Assembly: GCA_015060455.1 (NCBI GenBank)
Contig: SUYM01000010.1
Span: 22,121 to 86,120 of the forward strand
Direction of reading: 5' to 3'
DNA: 64,000 nucleotides
DNA from: Bacteroidales bacterium
Lineage (GTDB): Bacteria > Bacteroidota > Bacteroidia > Bacteroidales > UBA932
The notes beneath the pieces were generated by a model. It was not told the DNA's origin, ran no database searches, and was given only the letters and a program-made list of their open reading frames with translations. This document shows, piece after piece, positions 45,160-54,277 of this stretch. A program made the translations under genes and the position numbers. Position 1 is the first letter of the stretch. Every line of letters begins with the position of its first letter.

Positions 45160-46503
45160 ATGAATAAATCACTATTACTTGGTGCCATTGCCCTGCCCGC
45201 AATAGCATCCGCACAGGACAGGCCCAACATTATCTATATAATGACCGACCAGCAGGGGGCCGCCGCGATGAGCTGCGCCGGCAACCCTGACCTCCATACG
45301 CCCAACATGGACCTGCTGGCAAGCCGCGGAGTAAGGTTCACGAATGCCTACTGCGCAATGCCTCTGAGCGGTCCTTCACGCGCCGCCATGTTCACGGGCT
45401 ATATGCCGAGCCAATGCGGCATGATCGAGAATGAGATGCCTCTTGTGGATTCCCTGAGGGCAAACACACTCGGGTCGCTCATTGCTGCCGAGGGTTATGA
45501 CTGCGCATACGCAGGAAAATGGCACGTGAACACCCTCAGCATCCCGGACGGCGAGTTCGGATTCCGCAACATAAAGGACAACGGAGACATAGGACTTGCA
45601 GAGTCATGCGTGGAATATCTGTGCGGGCGTAACAGGAAGGAACCGTTCTTCCTTGTCGCATCATTCATCAACCCACACAACATCTGCGAATATGCCCGCG
45701 GACAGAAGACGCCGCATGCCCCTGTCATCGAACCGGCGCTGGAGGAATGTCCTAATCTGCCGGAAAACCATGCAGTATCGCCATACGATGCCAGCGTTCT
45801 GAGATTTGAGCAGAATCAGAATTATAAACTCTACCCTACCACCTCATACGGTCCTGACGACTGGAGGCGCTATCGCAATGCCTATTACCGTCTGACAGAA
45901 GCAGTGGATGCCGAAATAGGCAAAATCCTTGCGGAGGTGGACAGACAGGGACTCTGGAAAAACACAGTCATCATCTTCACATCTGACCACGGAGACGGCA
46001 ACGGTGCGCATAGATGGAACCAGAAGACGGTTCTTTATGAGGAAGTGGTGGGCGTTCCAATGATTGTATGTCTGCCGGGAGGGAAGAATGCAGGTACTGT
46101 TTCTGAGGCGCTGGTCAACAACGGCATCGACCTGATGCCGAGCATCTGCGACTGGGCGGGAGCCGACATTCCGCACGGACGTCCCGGAGTAAGTTACCGC
46201 GCGGCAGCCGAAAAAGGCGCAGAAGGTCAGCCATATATAGTGACTGAAACCAATTTCAACCAGACCGCCGGCACTCTCGGCTGGCATGTACGCACCCCGC
46301 GCTACAAATACGTCCTCTACGACAAGGGACAGTACCGGGAGCAACTTTTCGACATGACACAGGACCGCGGCGAGATGCGTAACCTTGCCGTGGAAACAAA
46401 ATATCGCGACATCCTGCTCGAACATCGCGATATACTTAAAAACTGGCTCAAGGCCACTCCCGGTCCTGACCGGACACGTCATCTGAGATTCATTCCAGAG
46501 TAA
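45160..46503 (+). CDS. S1 sulfatase, Ser-type
   Basis: 447 residues with signal peptide (about 1-18). Formylglycine site Ser70 in SGPSR; metal Asp30 (YIMTDQQ) and TSDHGDGNGAHRWNQKT about residue 270. It is shorter than the sulfatase at 41835. Likely removes a sulfate (2-O of uronate or N/6-O of glucosamine) from HS fragments in the periplasm; I cannot choose between them. Last gene of the rightward operon. Its 3' end overlaps the convergent heparinase II gene by 14 bases. Confidence 0.87.
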   Translation: MNKSLLLGAIALPAIASAQDRPNIIYIMTDQQGAAAMSCAGNPDLHTPNMDLLASRGVRFTNAYCAMPLSGPSRAAMFTGYMPSQCGMIENEMPLVDSLRANTLGSLIAAEGYDCAYAGKWHVNTLSIPDGEFGFRNIKDNGDIGLAESCVEYLCGRNRKEPFFLVASFINPHNICEYARGQKTPHAPVIEPALEECPNLPENHAVSPYDASVLRFEQNQNYKLYPTTSYGPDDWRRYRNAYYRLTEAVDAEIGKILAEVDRQGLWKNTVIIFTSDHGDGNGAHRWNQKTVLYEEVVGVPMIVCLPGGKNAGTVSEALVNNGIDLMPSICDWAGADIPHGRPGVSYRAAAEKGAEGQPYIVTETNFNQTAGTLGWHVRTPRYKYVLYDKGQYREQLFDMTQDRGEMRNLAVETKYRDILLEHRDILKNWLKATPGPDRTRHLRFIPE

Positions 46504-48841
46504 ACTTTCCCGGAGAAAGCGTAAGATAAAGAGTGCCGTCTTCCTGTTTTACATCAGACTGGAAGACGGTCTTTTTTCCGGCCTTTACAGTCCATTTGCG
46601 CGCCTGAAGATCAGTAAGCAGCACCTTGACCTGCTTGCCTGCCGACTTAGGAATCTCGAAGGTGAAACTCTCGGAAAGCGGCTGACCGGAGCGGCTGAAC
46701 ATCACCACTCTGTCCGCAACAGATGCACCCACAACCTTTTCGCCATCAATTCTCTGAACAGAAAGCGGCTTCACGGAGTTGTCCATGACCTGTATCACAT
46801 TCAGGAAACAGTCCTCTTTGGCTTCGACCTTCGGAGTAACCTCAACACGCCACTCTCCCCTTTCGTTGCATGGGTCAGGGCGGGTTGTGGCGGCATTAGG
46901 ATAATTCTCTCCGAACACCCAGAACTCCTTGCCCGGGCCTCCGACTTTCTCGATATCAGCCTCTGGGAGCAGTACATCACAGCAAAGCTTTCCGCTGTCA
47001 CCATCCTTTGTCCTGCTGACAGTGAACTCCTGACTGCCGGTCTGAGGCTCCTCAATACTGTGAAGCAGCCAGTATTTTCTGAAAGACGGATCTGCCGACA
47101 CGACATGGTCATACACGACCATCACCGCAGGCACCTCTGTGACAACCCCTTCCGGATTCCTGTCCGCATTGCCCTGCGGTTCCAGATTCAGGAAAACGAA
47201 AGACCGTCGCACATCCTCGACCTTGGCAGTATATGCCTTCGTGATGTCACCTTTGAGATATGAATATTCAGGAGCATGCTGATCCGGTCCGTAGCCATGA
47301 GCAAGGGCCTTTCCCACAGTATAGCTCTCGCTGAGCAGATTTTCAAAACTGCGGCAGGTGTCCCAACGGTCACCCGGCATCCGCTGACCTCCGTCATTTG
47401 TCGCAAACTCAGTCTTCCCCGCCCCGCCATAGTTCCAGCAGGCGAATTTCTCCGACGGGTCATAGACCAGAAGTGAATTATGGGCTATCGTACGCTTGAA
47501 ATAGTTCTTGTTATGAGGAGAATTATATCCTCCAGAAGCACCCTGATATGAGCCGGAATCAATTGCCAGAGGTCCTCTGTAATATATCTGGAAGGCGCCT
47601 CCGTCCATGTGCTGATGGTTGCCGTAGAACTGCTCGTTCACCTTCATCTCCGCCACCACGCTGTTCTTTCCCCAGCCGGTCCTTGCTATCATCCAGCCGA
47701 ATGGAGTGCCGCTATATCTTGTCAGAGGGAGGTCGTCAGGAGTCTTTCCTTTCAGTTCGAAATTCCTCCAAAGCAGTTCGAGCATGAGCATGTGAGGCTC
47801 GGTGGAAGGCTTGCGCTCATATTCATAGGCGATATAAGGGTCATTGTAATAACTCGATGCCAGCATCGCAGGCTGGGAGAACGATTGCGGTTTCTTTCTC
47901 GGAGCAGGATTGCAGTCACCTGCCGGCATAACCTGTCCGTCAGGTCTGCGACGATAAATCATGTCATACAGCACATACTGCTGAGACGGGTCATATATCG
48001 CTCCCGCACCCATCTTGTCAAGAATCCACAGAGAGTTAAGGTCATTGGTAAAACGCACATTGAAGTAACTGCTGCCCTGATGGTAGTTCTGTCCGCGGTA
48101 TGTATAGTTCCTTACCGGGATATAATCCTCGAACATCATGGTAATCACATAGTCATACATATCAGGGTACTCATCATATATGGCTATGCCGCAGGAAAGC
48201 ATGTCGCGGAGGATCATCCATTCAGACGAGTGACCTGCAATAGGCTCTGTGCGCTTTGGAGGATAATGGCACTCCATGGTCTCCGCAATCCTTATGAACT
48301 CCTTTATATAGGCCTGTCTTTCCTCCGGGGTGAACTGGTCATAGCACCAGTCATATATCATTGCTCCTACCATAAGCATGCATCCGCTGGCACGGGAAAG
48401 GTCATTCTGGGTGCCGAAGTTGGTGCGGCGAAGGGTGTCGAGCATTGAGGTTATGGCCTCGCGTGCCTGTGAAGCATCTCCATTCACCAGATATTCCAAG
48501 GCTTGAAGTTGTACCTTGGAAGTGATGCCACGCATCTTGGCATAGTAACGGAAACCCCTGTCCTTTTCAGCAGCGTCTTCCTGGGCTGTGCGCGGAACTG
48601 ATGCCTCTGCCAGTTTGCGCAGAATCTTCTTGCCGTCCTTTGTCTGCATCTTGGCTTTCAATGCCGGGATTTCTTCTGCCCTGACAAACACCCTCGGATG
48701 CTCTTTCGGCGGGAGCGGAACGGTAACCCCATTCATTTCGGTCCATACCACCTTTTTCTGATCACGTTCCACTGCCGATACAGATACACTGAGAATCAAC
48801 GTAATAGCCAACAATGACAATCTGCTGAGATATTTCTTCAT
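46490..48841 (-). CDS. hepB: Heparinase II (PL21-type heparin/HS lyase)
   Basis: 783 residues; signal about 1-23. The sequence follows Pedobacter heparinase II as I remember it along its full length: VVWTEMNGVTVPLPPKEHPR start, IYDWCYDQFTPEER, GHSSEWMILRDMLS, NYHQGSSYFNVRFTNDL, RTGWG, NHQHMDGGAFQIYY and GSYQGASGGYNSPHNKNYFK. Likely active residues are His204, Glu207, Tyr259 and His409. His411, Asp428 and His454 are likely metal ligands. It cleaves both heparin and HS by beta-elimination at GlcA and IdoA. It stands alone, divergent from the HEAT-tailed sulfatase, with no strong -7 box visible. Probably periplasmic. Confidence 0.94.
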   Translation of the reverse strand: MKKYLSRLSLLAITLILSVSVSAVERDQKKVVWTEMNGVTVPLPPKEHPRVFVRAEEIPALKAKMQTKDGKKILRKLAEASVPRTAQEDAAEKDRGFRYYAKMRGITSKVQLQALEYLVNGDASQAREAITSMLDTLRRTNFGTQNDLSRASGCMLMVGAMIYDWCYDQFTPEERQAYIKEFIRIAETMECHYPPKRTEPIAGHSSEWMILRDMLSCGIAIYDEYPDMYDYVITMMFEDYIPVRNYTYRGQNYHQGSSYFNVRFTNDLNSLWILDKMGAGAIYDPSQQYVLYDMIYRRRPDGQVMPAGDCNPAPRKKPQSFSQPAMLASSYYNDPYIAYEYERKPSTEPHMLMLELLWRNFELKGKTPDDLPLTRYSGTPFGWMIARTGWGKNSVVAEMKVNEQFYGNHQHMDGGAFQIYYRGPLAIDSGSYQGASGGYNSPHNKNYFKRTIAHNSLLVYDPSEKFACWNYGGAGKTEFATNDGGQRMPGDRWDTCRSFENLLSESYTVGKALAHGYGPDQHAPEYSYLKGDITKAYTAKVEDVRRSFVFLNLEPQGNADRNPEGVVTEVPAVMVVYDHVVSADPSFRKYWLLHSIEEPQTGSQEFTVSRTKDGDSGKLCCDVLLPEADIEKVGGPGKEFWVFGENYPNAATTRPDPCNERGEWRVEVTPKVEAKEDCFLNVIQVMDNSVKPLSVQRIDGEKVVGASVADRVVMFSRSGQPLSESFTFEIPKSAGKQVKVLLTDLQARKWTVKAGKKTVFQSDVKQEDGTLYLTLSPGKFTLE

Positions 48842-48961
48842 ACTGTTTGAAATTTAGTTATGTTCATCTGGTTCATGCAGACATGAAAGGCTGCCACTCG
48901 GTAACAATTTGTAAATTTATCAAGAATTTATGAAACCTGATGCTGCGGATGGAAAATATTG

Positions 48962-48969
48962 TATTTTTG
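48962..48969 (+). promoter_or_regulatory. -7 box of sulfatase gene
   Basis: TATTTTTG, 20 bases before the ATG at 48990. Its position rules out the in-frame upstream ATG at 48930 as the start. Confidence 0.6.
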
Positions 48970-48989
48970 CAGGGATTAAAATATTGAAT

Positions 48990-50933
48990 ATGGCTGTCTT
49001 GAAACTTCCACTGCTCGTATGTCCTGCCCTTGCGGCGGCTGCCGTGTGCCATGCGCAGGAGAGACCTAACATACTCTGGCTGACCTTCGAGGACACCAGC
49101 GCATCAAATTTCGGATGCTACGGAAACACCGGTGTCCATACTCCGGTGGTGGACAGTCTCGCATCGGCCGGAGTGCAGTATATGAACGCATGGTCATGCG
49201 CACCACAAAGTTCACCGGCACGCTCATCGATCATAACAGGCTGCTTTGCAACAACATACGGTATGGACATCCATCCTGTGGCTCAGGAGACGCCCGACGG
49301 CCTTCTTTTTCCGCAACTTCTCAGAGATGCAGGATACTACTGCACAAACAACAACAAGACACACTACAATACGACCCGCAGCAATAAGGCATGTTGGGAC
49401 GAGTGTGACAGGGACGCTTCTTATAACAGCGATCTTAGGAAACCGGAGCAGCCGTTCTTTGCCGTATTCAACTCGGTGGCCTCACACATGGGCCGCATCA
49501 GGACATTCCACACGGACGGGCGCAGGGACTACATGGCAGAAGGCATCTGTGCAGATTCATTGACACTGCCCTCATATGTTCCGGACCTGCCGCAGGTGCG
49601 TTCCGACTACGCCGGCCATCTGGAAGCCTCCCAGGACATCGACAAATGGGTACAGGTGTTCCTTCGTGACCTGAAGGCGAAGGGACTGGACGATGATACC
49701 ATAATCTTCTTTTTCAGCGACCATGGAGGATGTATCCCTCGTGGCAAGGGCTATCTGTATGAAAGCGGCCTGCGCGTGCCTCTGATTGTGTATTTCCCTG
49801 AAAAATGGAAACATCTTGCAGGATGTGCGGACGGACGGAACACCGATCTTGTGAACTTTACCGACCTGGGGCCTACTGTTCTCAGTATAGCAGGGGTAAG
49901 GCCACCGGAGCACATGCAGGGAAAGGCTCTTCACGGAAGATATGCGAAAACCCACAAGCGTGATGTGCAGTTCGCATTCGCGGCAAACCAACTCCACCAC
50001 TATATGCCTGTCAGGGCTGTCACGGACGGAAAATACAAACTGATAAGGACTTACATCCCGTACCGCCAGTTTGCTCTGAGGAACTATTATCAGTGGGGAA
50101 TGCCTTCCAACAAGGCCTGGGACAGAATGATTCTAGACGGAGGCTGTGACCGGGCGGCATGGGCGCTTCCGTTCACGGCAAATCCTGTGGAGATGCTCTT
50201 TGATATAGAGGCGGATCCGGGAGAAGTAAACGACCTCTCGAATGACCCGCAGTATGCAAAGGTGCTTTCACGGCTCGGCAAGGAACTCTCCGGGCACATC
50301 AGAAGCAGCAGGGACCTGGGATTCTTCCTGCCCGATACCCGCAAGGGAGTAAATCAATATGAACGTGTGCGTCAGGAGAAATTTCCTCTGGAGCGGATGC
50401 ACCGTCTTGTCGAAGAAGCAGGCAAGGGGGATGTGCGTAATCTGAGGCTTTTTGAGAAGGCGGTTTCTTCGCCTGTGCCGGATTTCAGGTTCTGGGGCGT
50501 TGTGGGCTATGCCGTGCTTGCCCGCGAAGGAAAGATTGAAGGGACAGGCAATCTGAAAGGGCTGCTGAACGATGAGAATCCATACGTTGCGGCAGAGGCG
50601 GCATACGCTCTGGCCTATATGGGAGAGCAGGAAATGGGCATAGAAAGGCTGCTGAATCCGCGTGAGGAAGACCAGCGCAAGATAGGCTACTCTGTTCTGG
50701 AATGTCTTTCGCTTGATCCGCAGATGCGTCCCTACATAATGAAATACTCCGACGCTCTGACAAAGGCTGCCGAGACATTGCCACGCAAGGCCAATGAGGA
50801 TGCCGGTCTGATGGCACGCGGCATTCTGGTGAATCTCGGTCTGATGGACATAGACCTGCTGCATGGCCCGGAGGTGTATGAAGAAGGGCTTAGACTGAAC
50901 AGGGGCAGACGCAAGATGCGGCCACTCCCGTAA
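48990..50933 (+). CDS. S1 sulfatase with HEAT-like C-terminal tail (sulfamidase candidate)
   Basis: 647 residues starting MAVLKLPLLV, signal to about residue 22. The sulfatase domain is about 25-470: metal Glu34-Asp35 (TFEDTSASN), formylglycine site Ser74 in S-S-P-A-R (not S-x-P-S-R), and FFFSDHGG about residue 265. About residues 500-625 are paired helices like HEAT repeats (FWGVVGYAVL, NPYVAAEAAYALAYMGEQ). The TFEDTS-type opening and C/S-S-P-A-R motif remind me of bacterial heparan N-sulfatases, but this is weak. It stands alone at the right end of the PUL, divergent from heparinase II. Confidence 0.85.
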   Translation: MAVLKLPLLVCPALAAAAVCHAQERPNILWLTFEDTSASNFGCYGNTGVHTPVVDSLASAGVQYMNAWSCAPQSSPARSSIITGCFATTYGMDIHPVAQETPDGLLFPQLLRDAGYYCTNNNKTHYNTTRSNKACWDECDRDASYNSDLRKPEQPFFAVFNSVASHMGRIRTFHTDGRRDYMAEGICADSLTLPSYVPDLPQVRSDYAGHLEASQDIDKWVQVFLRDLKAKGLDDDTIIFFFSDHGGCIPRGKGYLYESGLRVPLIVYFPEKWKHLAGCADGRNTDLVNFTDLGPTVLSIAGVRPPEHMQGKALHGRYAKTHKRDVQFAFAANQLHHYMPVRAVTDGKYKLIRTYIPYRQFALRNYYQWGMPSNKAWDRMILDGGCDRAAWALPFTANPVEMLFDIEADPGEVNDLSNDPQYAKVLSRLGKELSGHIRSSRDLGFFLPDTRKGVNQYERVRQEKFPLERMHRLVEEAGKGDVRNLRLFEKAVSSPVPDFRFWGVVGYAVLAREGKIEGTGNLKGLLNDENPYVAAEAAYALAYMGEQEMGIERLLNPREEDQRKIGYSVLECLSLDPQMRPYIMKYSDALTKAAETLPRKANEDAGLMARGILVNLGLMDIDLLHGPEVYEEGLRLNRGRRKMRPLP

Positions 50934-50949
50934 AAGAGGATTTCTGCGG

Positions 50950-50991
50950 CGCTATTTTCAGACTATCTGCCGCTATTTTCAGACTATCTGC
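50950..50991. repeat. 21-bp perfect tandem duplication across the aroC stop
   Basis: Two exact head-to-tail copies of a 21-bp unit (CGCTATTTTCAG...) at 50950-50970 and 50971-50991. The second contains the TAG stop of aroC; the first repeats it outside the gene. A recent slippage event is likely. Confidence 0.9.
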
Positions 50992-52015
50992 ACAGAGCCA
51001 GGTCAGCAAGCACGATAGCCGTCATTGCCTCAACTACCACAGGTGCACGGAGGGCGAAACATACATCGTGACGCCCAGGCACTTCAAGGGTGTCCATCTG
51101 AGCGGTGGTGAAATTATATGTCTGCTGAGGCTTGCGGATGCTTGATGTAGGCTTGAAGGCTACACGGAAGCGTATCGGAGCGCCGTTGGTGATGCCGCCG
51201 TTGATGCCGCCGGCTCCGTTCTTCGATGGTCTGCCATCTGGATTTATAGGATCATTATGCTCGGAGCCCTTCATGGCTGCGGCCCGGAAACCGTCTCCGA
51301 ATTCGATTCCTCTCACTCCCGGGATAGAGAATATGGCGTGGGCAATTTGCGATTCCACGCTGTCCCAGAACGGTTCTCCATAGCCCGGATCGATGTCCGG
51401 CACTGTACATTCTATCACTGCTCCGAGGCTGTCGCCTTCCTTTATTGCTGCGTCTATGGCCTGCTTCCATTGCTCCTGAAGGGATCCTTCGCTTCGCTCA
51501 GGATGACACAAAGGAATTCCACCCAGTTCAACGATCCTTGCACTGACCTCATTGCAAGGTGTCTCATCAAGCATCGTAAGGTCGGAGAGTACTTTCTTGG
51601 CCACTACACCTGCTGCGACTACCGGAAGCGTAAGTCTGCCGGAAAAATGTCCGCCTCCGCGCGGATCCTGACAGTCATCCCATTTGAGGGCTGCCGTCAG
51701 GTCCGCATGACCGGGACGCGGCATAGATGCAAAGAGGCTGTAATCGGAAGAATGGGTATTTGTATTCTTGAATACAATGGTCAATGGCGCACCGGTGGTG
51801 TGGCCTTCAAAGACACCGCTGACAATGGACGGCCGGTCCGCCTCGATACGCGGAGTCGTGCCCCTCGCACCGCTCTTGCGTCTGAGGATATCCTGTTCGA
51901 AATCCTGCTCCGACAGTTCCAGTCCTGCCGGAACACCGTCTAGCACTACGCCAATGAGTTCACCGTGCGATTCTCCAAAAATGGAAACCCTGAATTTTCT
52001 TCCGAATGTATTCAT
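50984..52015 (-). CDS. aroC: Chorismate synthase
   Basis: 343 residues. Family blocks: FGESHG at 14-19, RRKSGARGTTPR, SMPRPGHAD, RGGGHFSGRLT and the NPDGRPSKNGAGGINGGITNG region. It converts 5-enolpyruvylshikimate-3-phosphate to chorismate with reduced FMN. Residues 170-178 (CHPERSEGS) are the translation of a dispersed 27-bp repeat and are unlikely to belong to the ancestral enzyme; the frame is kept. The start overlaps the aroD-aroA stop as ATGA, so translation is coupled. Confidence 0.95.
   Translation of the reverse strand: MNTFGRKFRVSIFGESHGELIGVVLDGVPAGLELSEQDFEQDILRRKSGARGTTPRIEADRPSIVSGVFEGHTTGAPLTIVFKNTNTHSSDYSLFASMPRPGHADLTAALKWDDCQDPRGGGHFSGRLTLPVVAAGVVAKKVLSDLTMLDETPCNEVSARIVELGGIPLCHPERSEGSLQEQWKQAIDAAIKEGDSLGAVIECTVPDIDPGYGEPFWDSVESQIAHAIFSIPGVRGIEFGDGFRAAAMKGSEHNDPINPDGRPSKNGAGGINGGITNGAPIRFRVAFKPTSSIRKPQQTYNFTTAQMDTLEVPGRHDVCFALRAPVVVEAMTAIVLADLALCR
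51482..51508 (-). repeat. TGTCAT...ATCC repeat, type A, inside aroC
   Basis: A 27-bp copy that adds nine codons, CHPERSEGS, to AroC (residues 170-178) in frame. One base at the end differs from the aroD-aroA copies. Confidence 0.9.
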
Positions 52016-54240
52016 AACTTTTCAAATATTTCGTGGAACTGCGGGAAGGATTTGCCTACGCAGTCTTCATCGTCTATGGTTATCGGACTGTCCGCTCCGA
52101 GGGCTGCCACCTTGAGGGCCATAACCATACGATGGTCGTGGTGTGATGTATATTCCCCTCCTTGAAGGAGACCTCCTGTAACAGATCCTTCGCTGCGCTC
52201 AGGATGACAGGTTTCCACGTCACTGCGGGCGTTACCATTGTCATGTCGAGCGCAGTCGAGACATCTCTTCTGACAGAGCAGCCTCTGCACAAGACTGTGA
52301 CCCTCGATGATCATTTCATCACCCTCTATCTCCGCCTTCACGCCCATCCGGGTCAGCATCTCCATTATGGCCTTGGCCCTGTCGCTTTCCTTGTTTGCGA
52401 GCCTGCCCACGCCGGCAAGACGGCTTGTACCCTGACAGAATGCCGCCAGAACAGATATTATCGGGAAGAGATCCGGACAGTTCGAGGCATCGACAGCGAA
52501 TGACCTGAGCGGTGCACGCTGCACTGTGATATCACCCCTGTCACCATCTGTCTGCGAAAGGCTTGCTCCTGCGTCCATAAGTATGTCCATGATTGAGAGG
52601 TCTGCCTGAAGCGATCTGGTGTCAAGTCCCTGCAACTGAGCCTTTCCGAACACCGCACCTGCCACAAGGAAGTTGGCGGCAGCGCTCCAGTCGCCTTCAA
52701 GGTCAATGTCCGCAGCCTTGTATTTCTGCCCGCCCTTTATCTTGAAGACCATCTCCGTACAAAGCGACCAGTCACCGTCCGATTCGAGGAAATCGCGTCC
52801 CCCAAGCATCTCGTTGCCTGTCTTGATGCCGAATTTCTTCAACACTTCAAGCGTGATGAACATATAAGGTATGCTCTTGGGTTCATGTACCACCACCGTT
52901 GAATTGCGGTCTGCAAACGGAAGTCCCATAAGAAGGCCGGAGATGATCTGCGAACCATGCTTTCCCGAGATATCGGTACGCCCAGGTCTGAGCGGCCCTT
53001 TGACGGTAAGAGGGACACAGAGGGCTTGAGCAGATCCTTCGCTTCGCTCAGGATGACAGTTTACGCTTTCTGCCTCAGTCCCGAATGCCTCCATTATCTC
53101 CTTTGCCCCGGTCAGCGGACGCCCGAGCAAGGTCTTTTCACCTGTAAATGTGACCGTCTGAGGGCAAAGTTGAGCCATCAGCGGAATCATCATACGGGTA
53201 AGGAGACCCGATTCGCCCACATGAAGACGAGGCGTTCCGTCATCAGCAACAGATGGCTGTCCTTCACCATCAAGTATCTGTTTCAGACTGCCAAGCGAGG
53301 CAGATATACCCTTTACAGTTATTTCAGAGCCGTTTTTCTGGACATCAGCGCCGAGCATACGCGCAACCTGAAGAGCAGCCTCATTATCGCCGCACGGGCT
53401 GTAGCCTCTCAAGTGCGAAACTCCGTCGGCCAAAGCAGCAGCAATGATGGCACGCTGGGCAAAACTCTTCGAGCATGGCATTGCCAGCGGACTTTCGCTG
53501 TCAATAAAGGTATATTCCCCATAAACTGCCTTCATCATTTCCTCAGCAGGCCATTGGCCCGGGGCCGCAGCCTCTCCCGCAGTCAGGGCCGCATAGGTAT
53601 ATGGAGAACCATATCGCAGACAATCCACACGCGACTGCCTTCCGGCCTCACCCATGCAGAACGCTATGAGTCCTCCGTCAGCCAAGGCCTCCACCCCACC
53701 GGAAGCCTCCGTAGAGCACCATGAATATAATGACATCACCCTTTCCACATCCTCCTGAGAATGTGCCATTGTGACCAGTTTCACCACATCCGCTCCATGA
53801 TAGCGGCACTTCTTCACCATATCACGCAGTTCCTCCACAGAGCCAGTGCCTGTAAAATCGTGATAAGAACGGATAAAGACTGTCCCGTTTTCATGAGCCG
53901 CATTGCGCACCCTCTTTGACATCTGCTTGGGCACCTCCATCTCCACATCCACATAGCGCGCACCCGCCTCAATGGCACGCACAAGACGGCGCTCCGTTAT
54001 CTGCATCGCCTTTATCTCACGGCTCTGCTCCGACATAGAAGCATCCTGCAAAGAAGGCTCACTTGCCATGACATCTGCAAGACGGCATGTCGCCACAAGA
54101 GGCACATCAGACGAAAACACCTCATCGATATCCTTCATGGACAGGTTGCAACTGTCAAGACGGATTTCCGCCATCTCGCACATTTCAAGTGCCGCCAGAA
54201 TGCCTTGAAGGTCTTTATTTATTATAGTAGTACAGATCAT
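52012..54240 (-). CDS. aroDA: Fused 3-dehydroquinate dehydratase (type I) and EPSP synthase
   Basis: 742 residues, two enzymes in one chain. Residues 1-235 are AroD type I: Glu/Arg EIRLDS, His127 (SYHDF) and Schiff-base Lys154 (VVKLVTMA). Residues about 245-742 are AroA: PCSKSFAQRA, GESGLLTRMM, SGKHGSQIISGLLMGLPF, KESDRAKAI, HHDHRMVMALKVA and KSFPQF. Shikimate steps 3 and 6. Three dispersed repeats interrupt the AroA half in frame: residues 395-403 (CHPERSEGS), about 660-668 (RCLDCARHD) and 678-686 (CHPERSEGS). The second and third lie just before the essential DHRM block, so a surface loop is presumably lengthened. Usual AroA is about 430 residues, here about 495. It overlaps aroC by 4 bases. 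Confidence 0.93.
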   Translation of the reverse strand: MICTTIINKDLQGILAALEMCEMAEIRLDSCNLSMKDIDEVFSSDVPLVATCRLADVMASEPSLQDASMSEQSREIKAMQITERRLVRAIEAGARYVDVEMEVPKQMSKRVRNAAHENGTVFIRSYHDFTGTGSVEELRDMVKKCRYHGADVVKLVTMAHSQEDVERVMSLYSWCSTEASGGVEALADGGLIAFCMGEAGRQSRVDCLRYGSPYTYAALTAGEAAAPGQWPAEEMMKAVYGEYTFIDSESPLAMPCSKSFAQRAIIAAALADGVSHLRGYSPCGDNEAALQVARMLGADVQKNGSEITVKGISASLGSLKQILDGEGQPSVADDGTPRLHVGESGLLTRMMIPLMAQLCPQTVTFTGEKTLLGRPLTGAKEIMEAFGTEAESVNCHPERSEGSAQALCVPLTVKGPLRPGRTDISGKHGSQIISGLLMGLPFADRNSTVVVHEPKSIPYMFITLEVLKKFGIKTGNEMLGGRDFLESDGDWSLCTEMVFKIKGGQKYKAADIDLEGDWSAAANFLVAGAVFGKAQLQGLDTRSLQADLSIMDILMDAGASLSQTDGDRGDITVQRAPLRSFAVDASNCPDLFPIISVLAAFCQGTSRLAGVGRLANKESDRAKAIMEMLTRMGVKAEIEGDEMIIEGHSLVQRLLCQKRCLDCARHDNGNARSDVETCHPERSEGSVTGGLLQGGEYTSHHDHRMVMALKVAALGADSPITIDDEDCVGKSFPQFHEIFEKL
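52183..52209 (-). repeat. Type A repeat inside aroA domain (C-terminal)
   Basis: A 27-bp copy (variant GAGCGCAGCG) read as CHPERSEGS, residues about 678-686 of the fusion protein. Confidence 0.9.
52239..52266 (+). repeat. Type C repeat inside aroA domain, opposite orientation
   Basis: TGTCATGTCGAGCG...GACATCT on the plus strand; read from the minus strand it gives RCLDCARHD. It is 29 bases from the type A copy and in the opposite orientation, so the two could pair partly. Confidence 0.88.
53032..53058 (-). repeat. Type A repeat inside aroA domain (central)
   Basis: A 27-bp copy, residues 395-403 (CHPERSEGS). Its sequence equals the consensus. Confidence 0.9.
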
Positions 54241-54277
54241 TGTCTTTTTTGCTTTTAGATCATGATGTCATGCAAGG

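Noticed and set aside
47609..48448. Open frame antisense to heparinase II
   Set aside because: Heparinase II is supported over its whole length; this is a shadow frame.
27221..48841. Heparinase I (PL13)
   Set aside because: None of the lyases has the single jelly-roll size or features of heparinase I; all are heparinase II/III folds.
48930..48989. Upstream start for the HEAT-tailed sulfatase
   Set aside because: It would lie upstream of the -7 box at 48962 and precede the signal peptide with unrelated residues.
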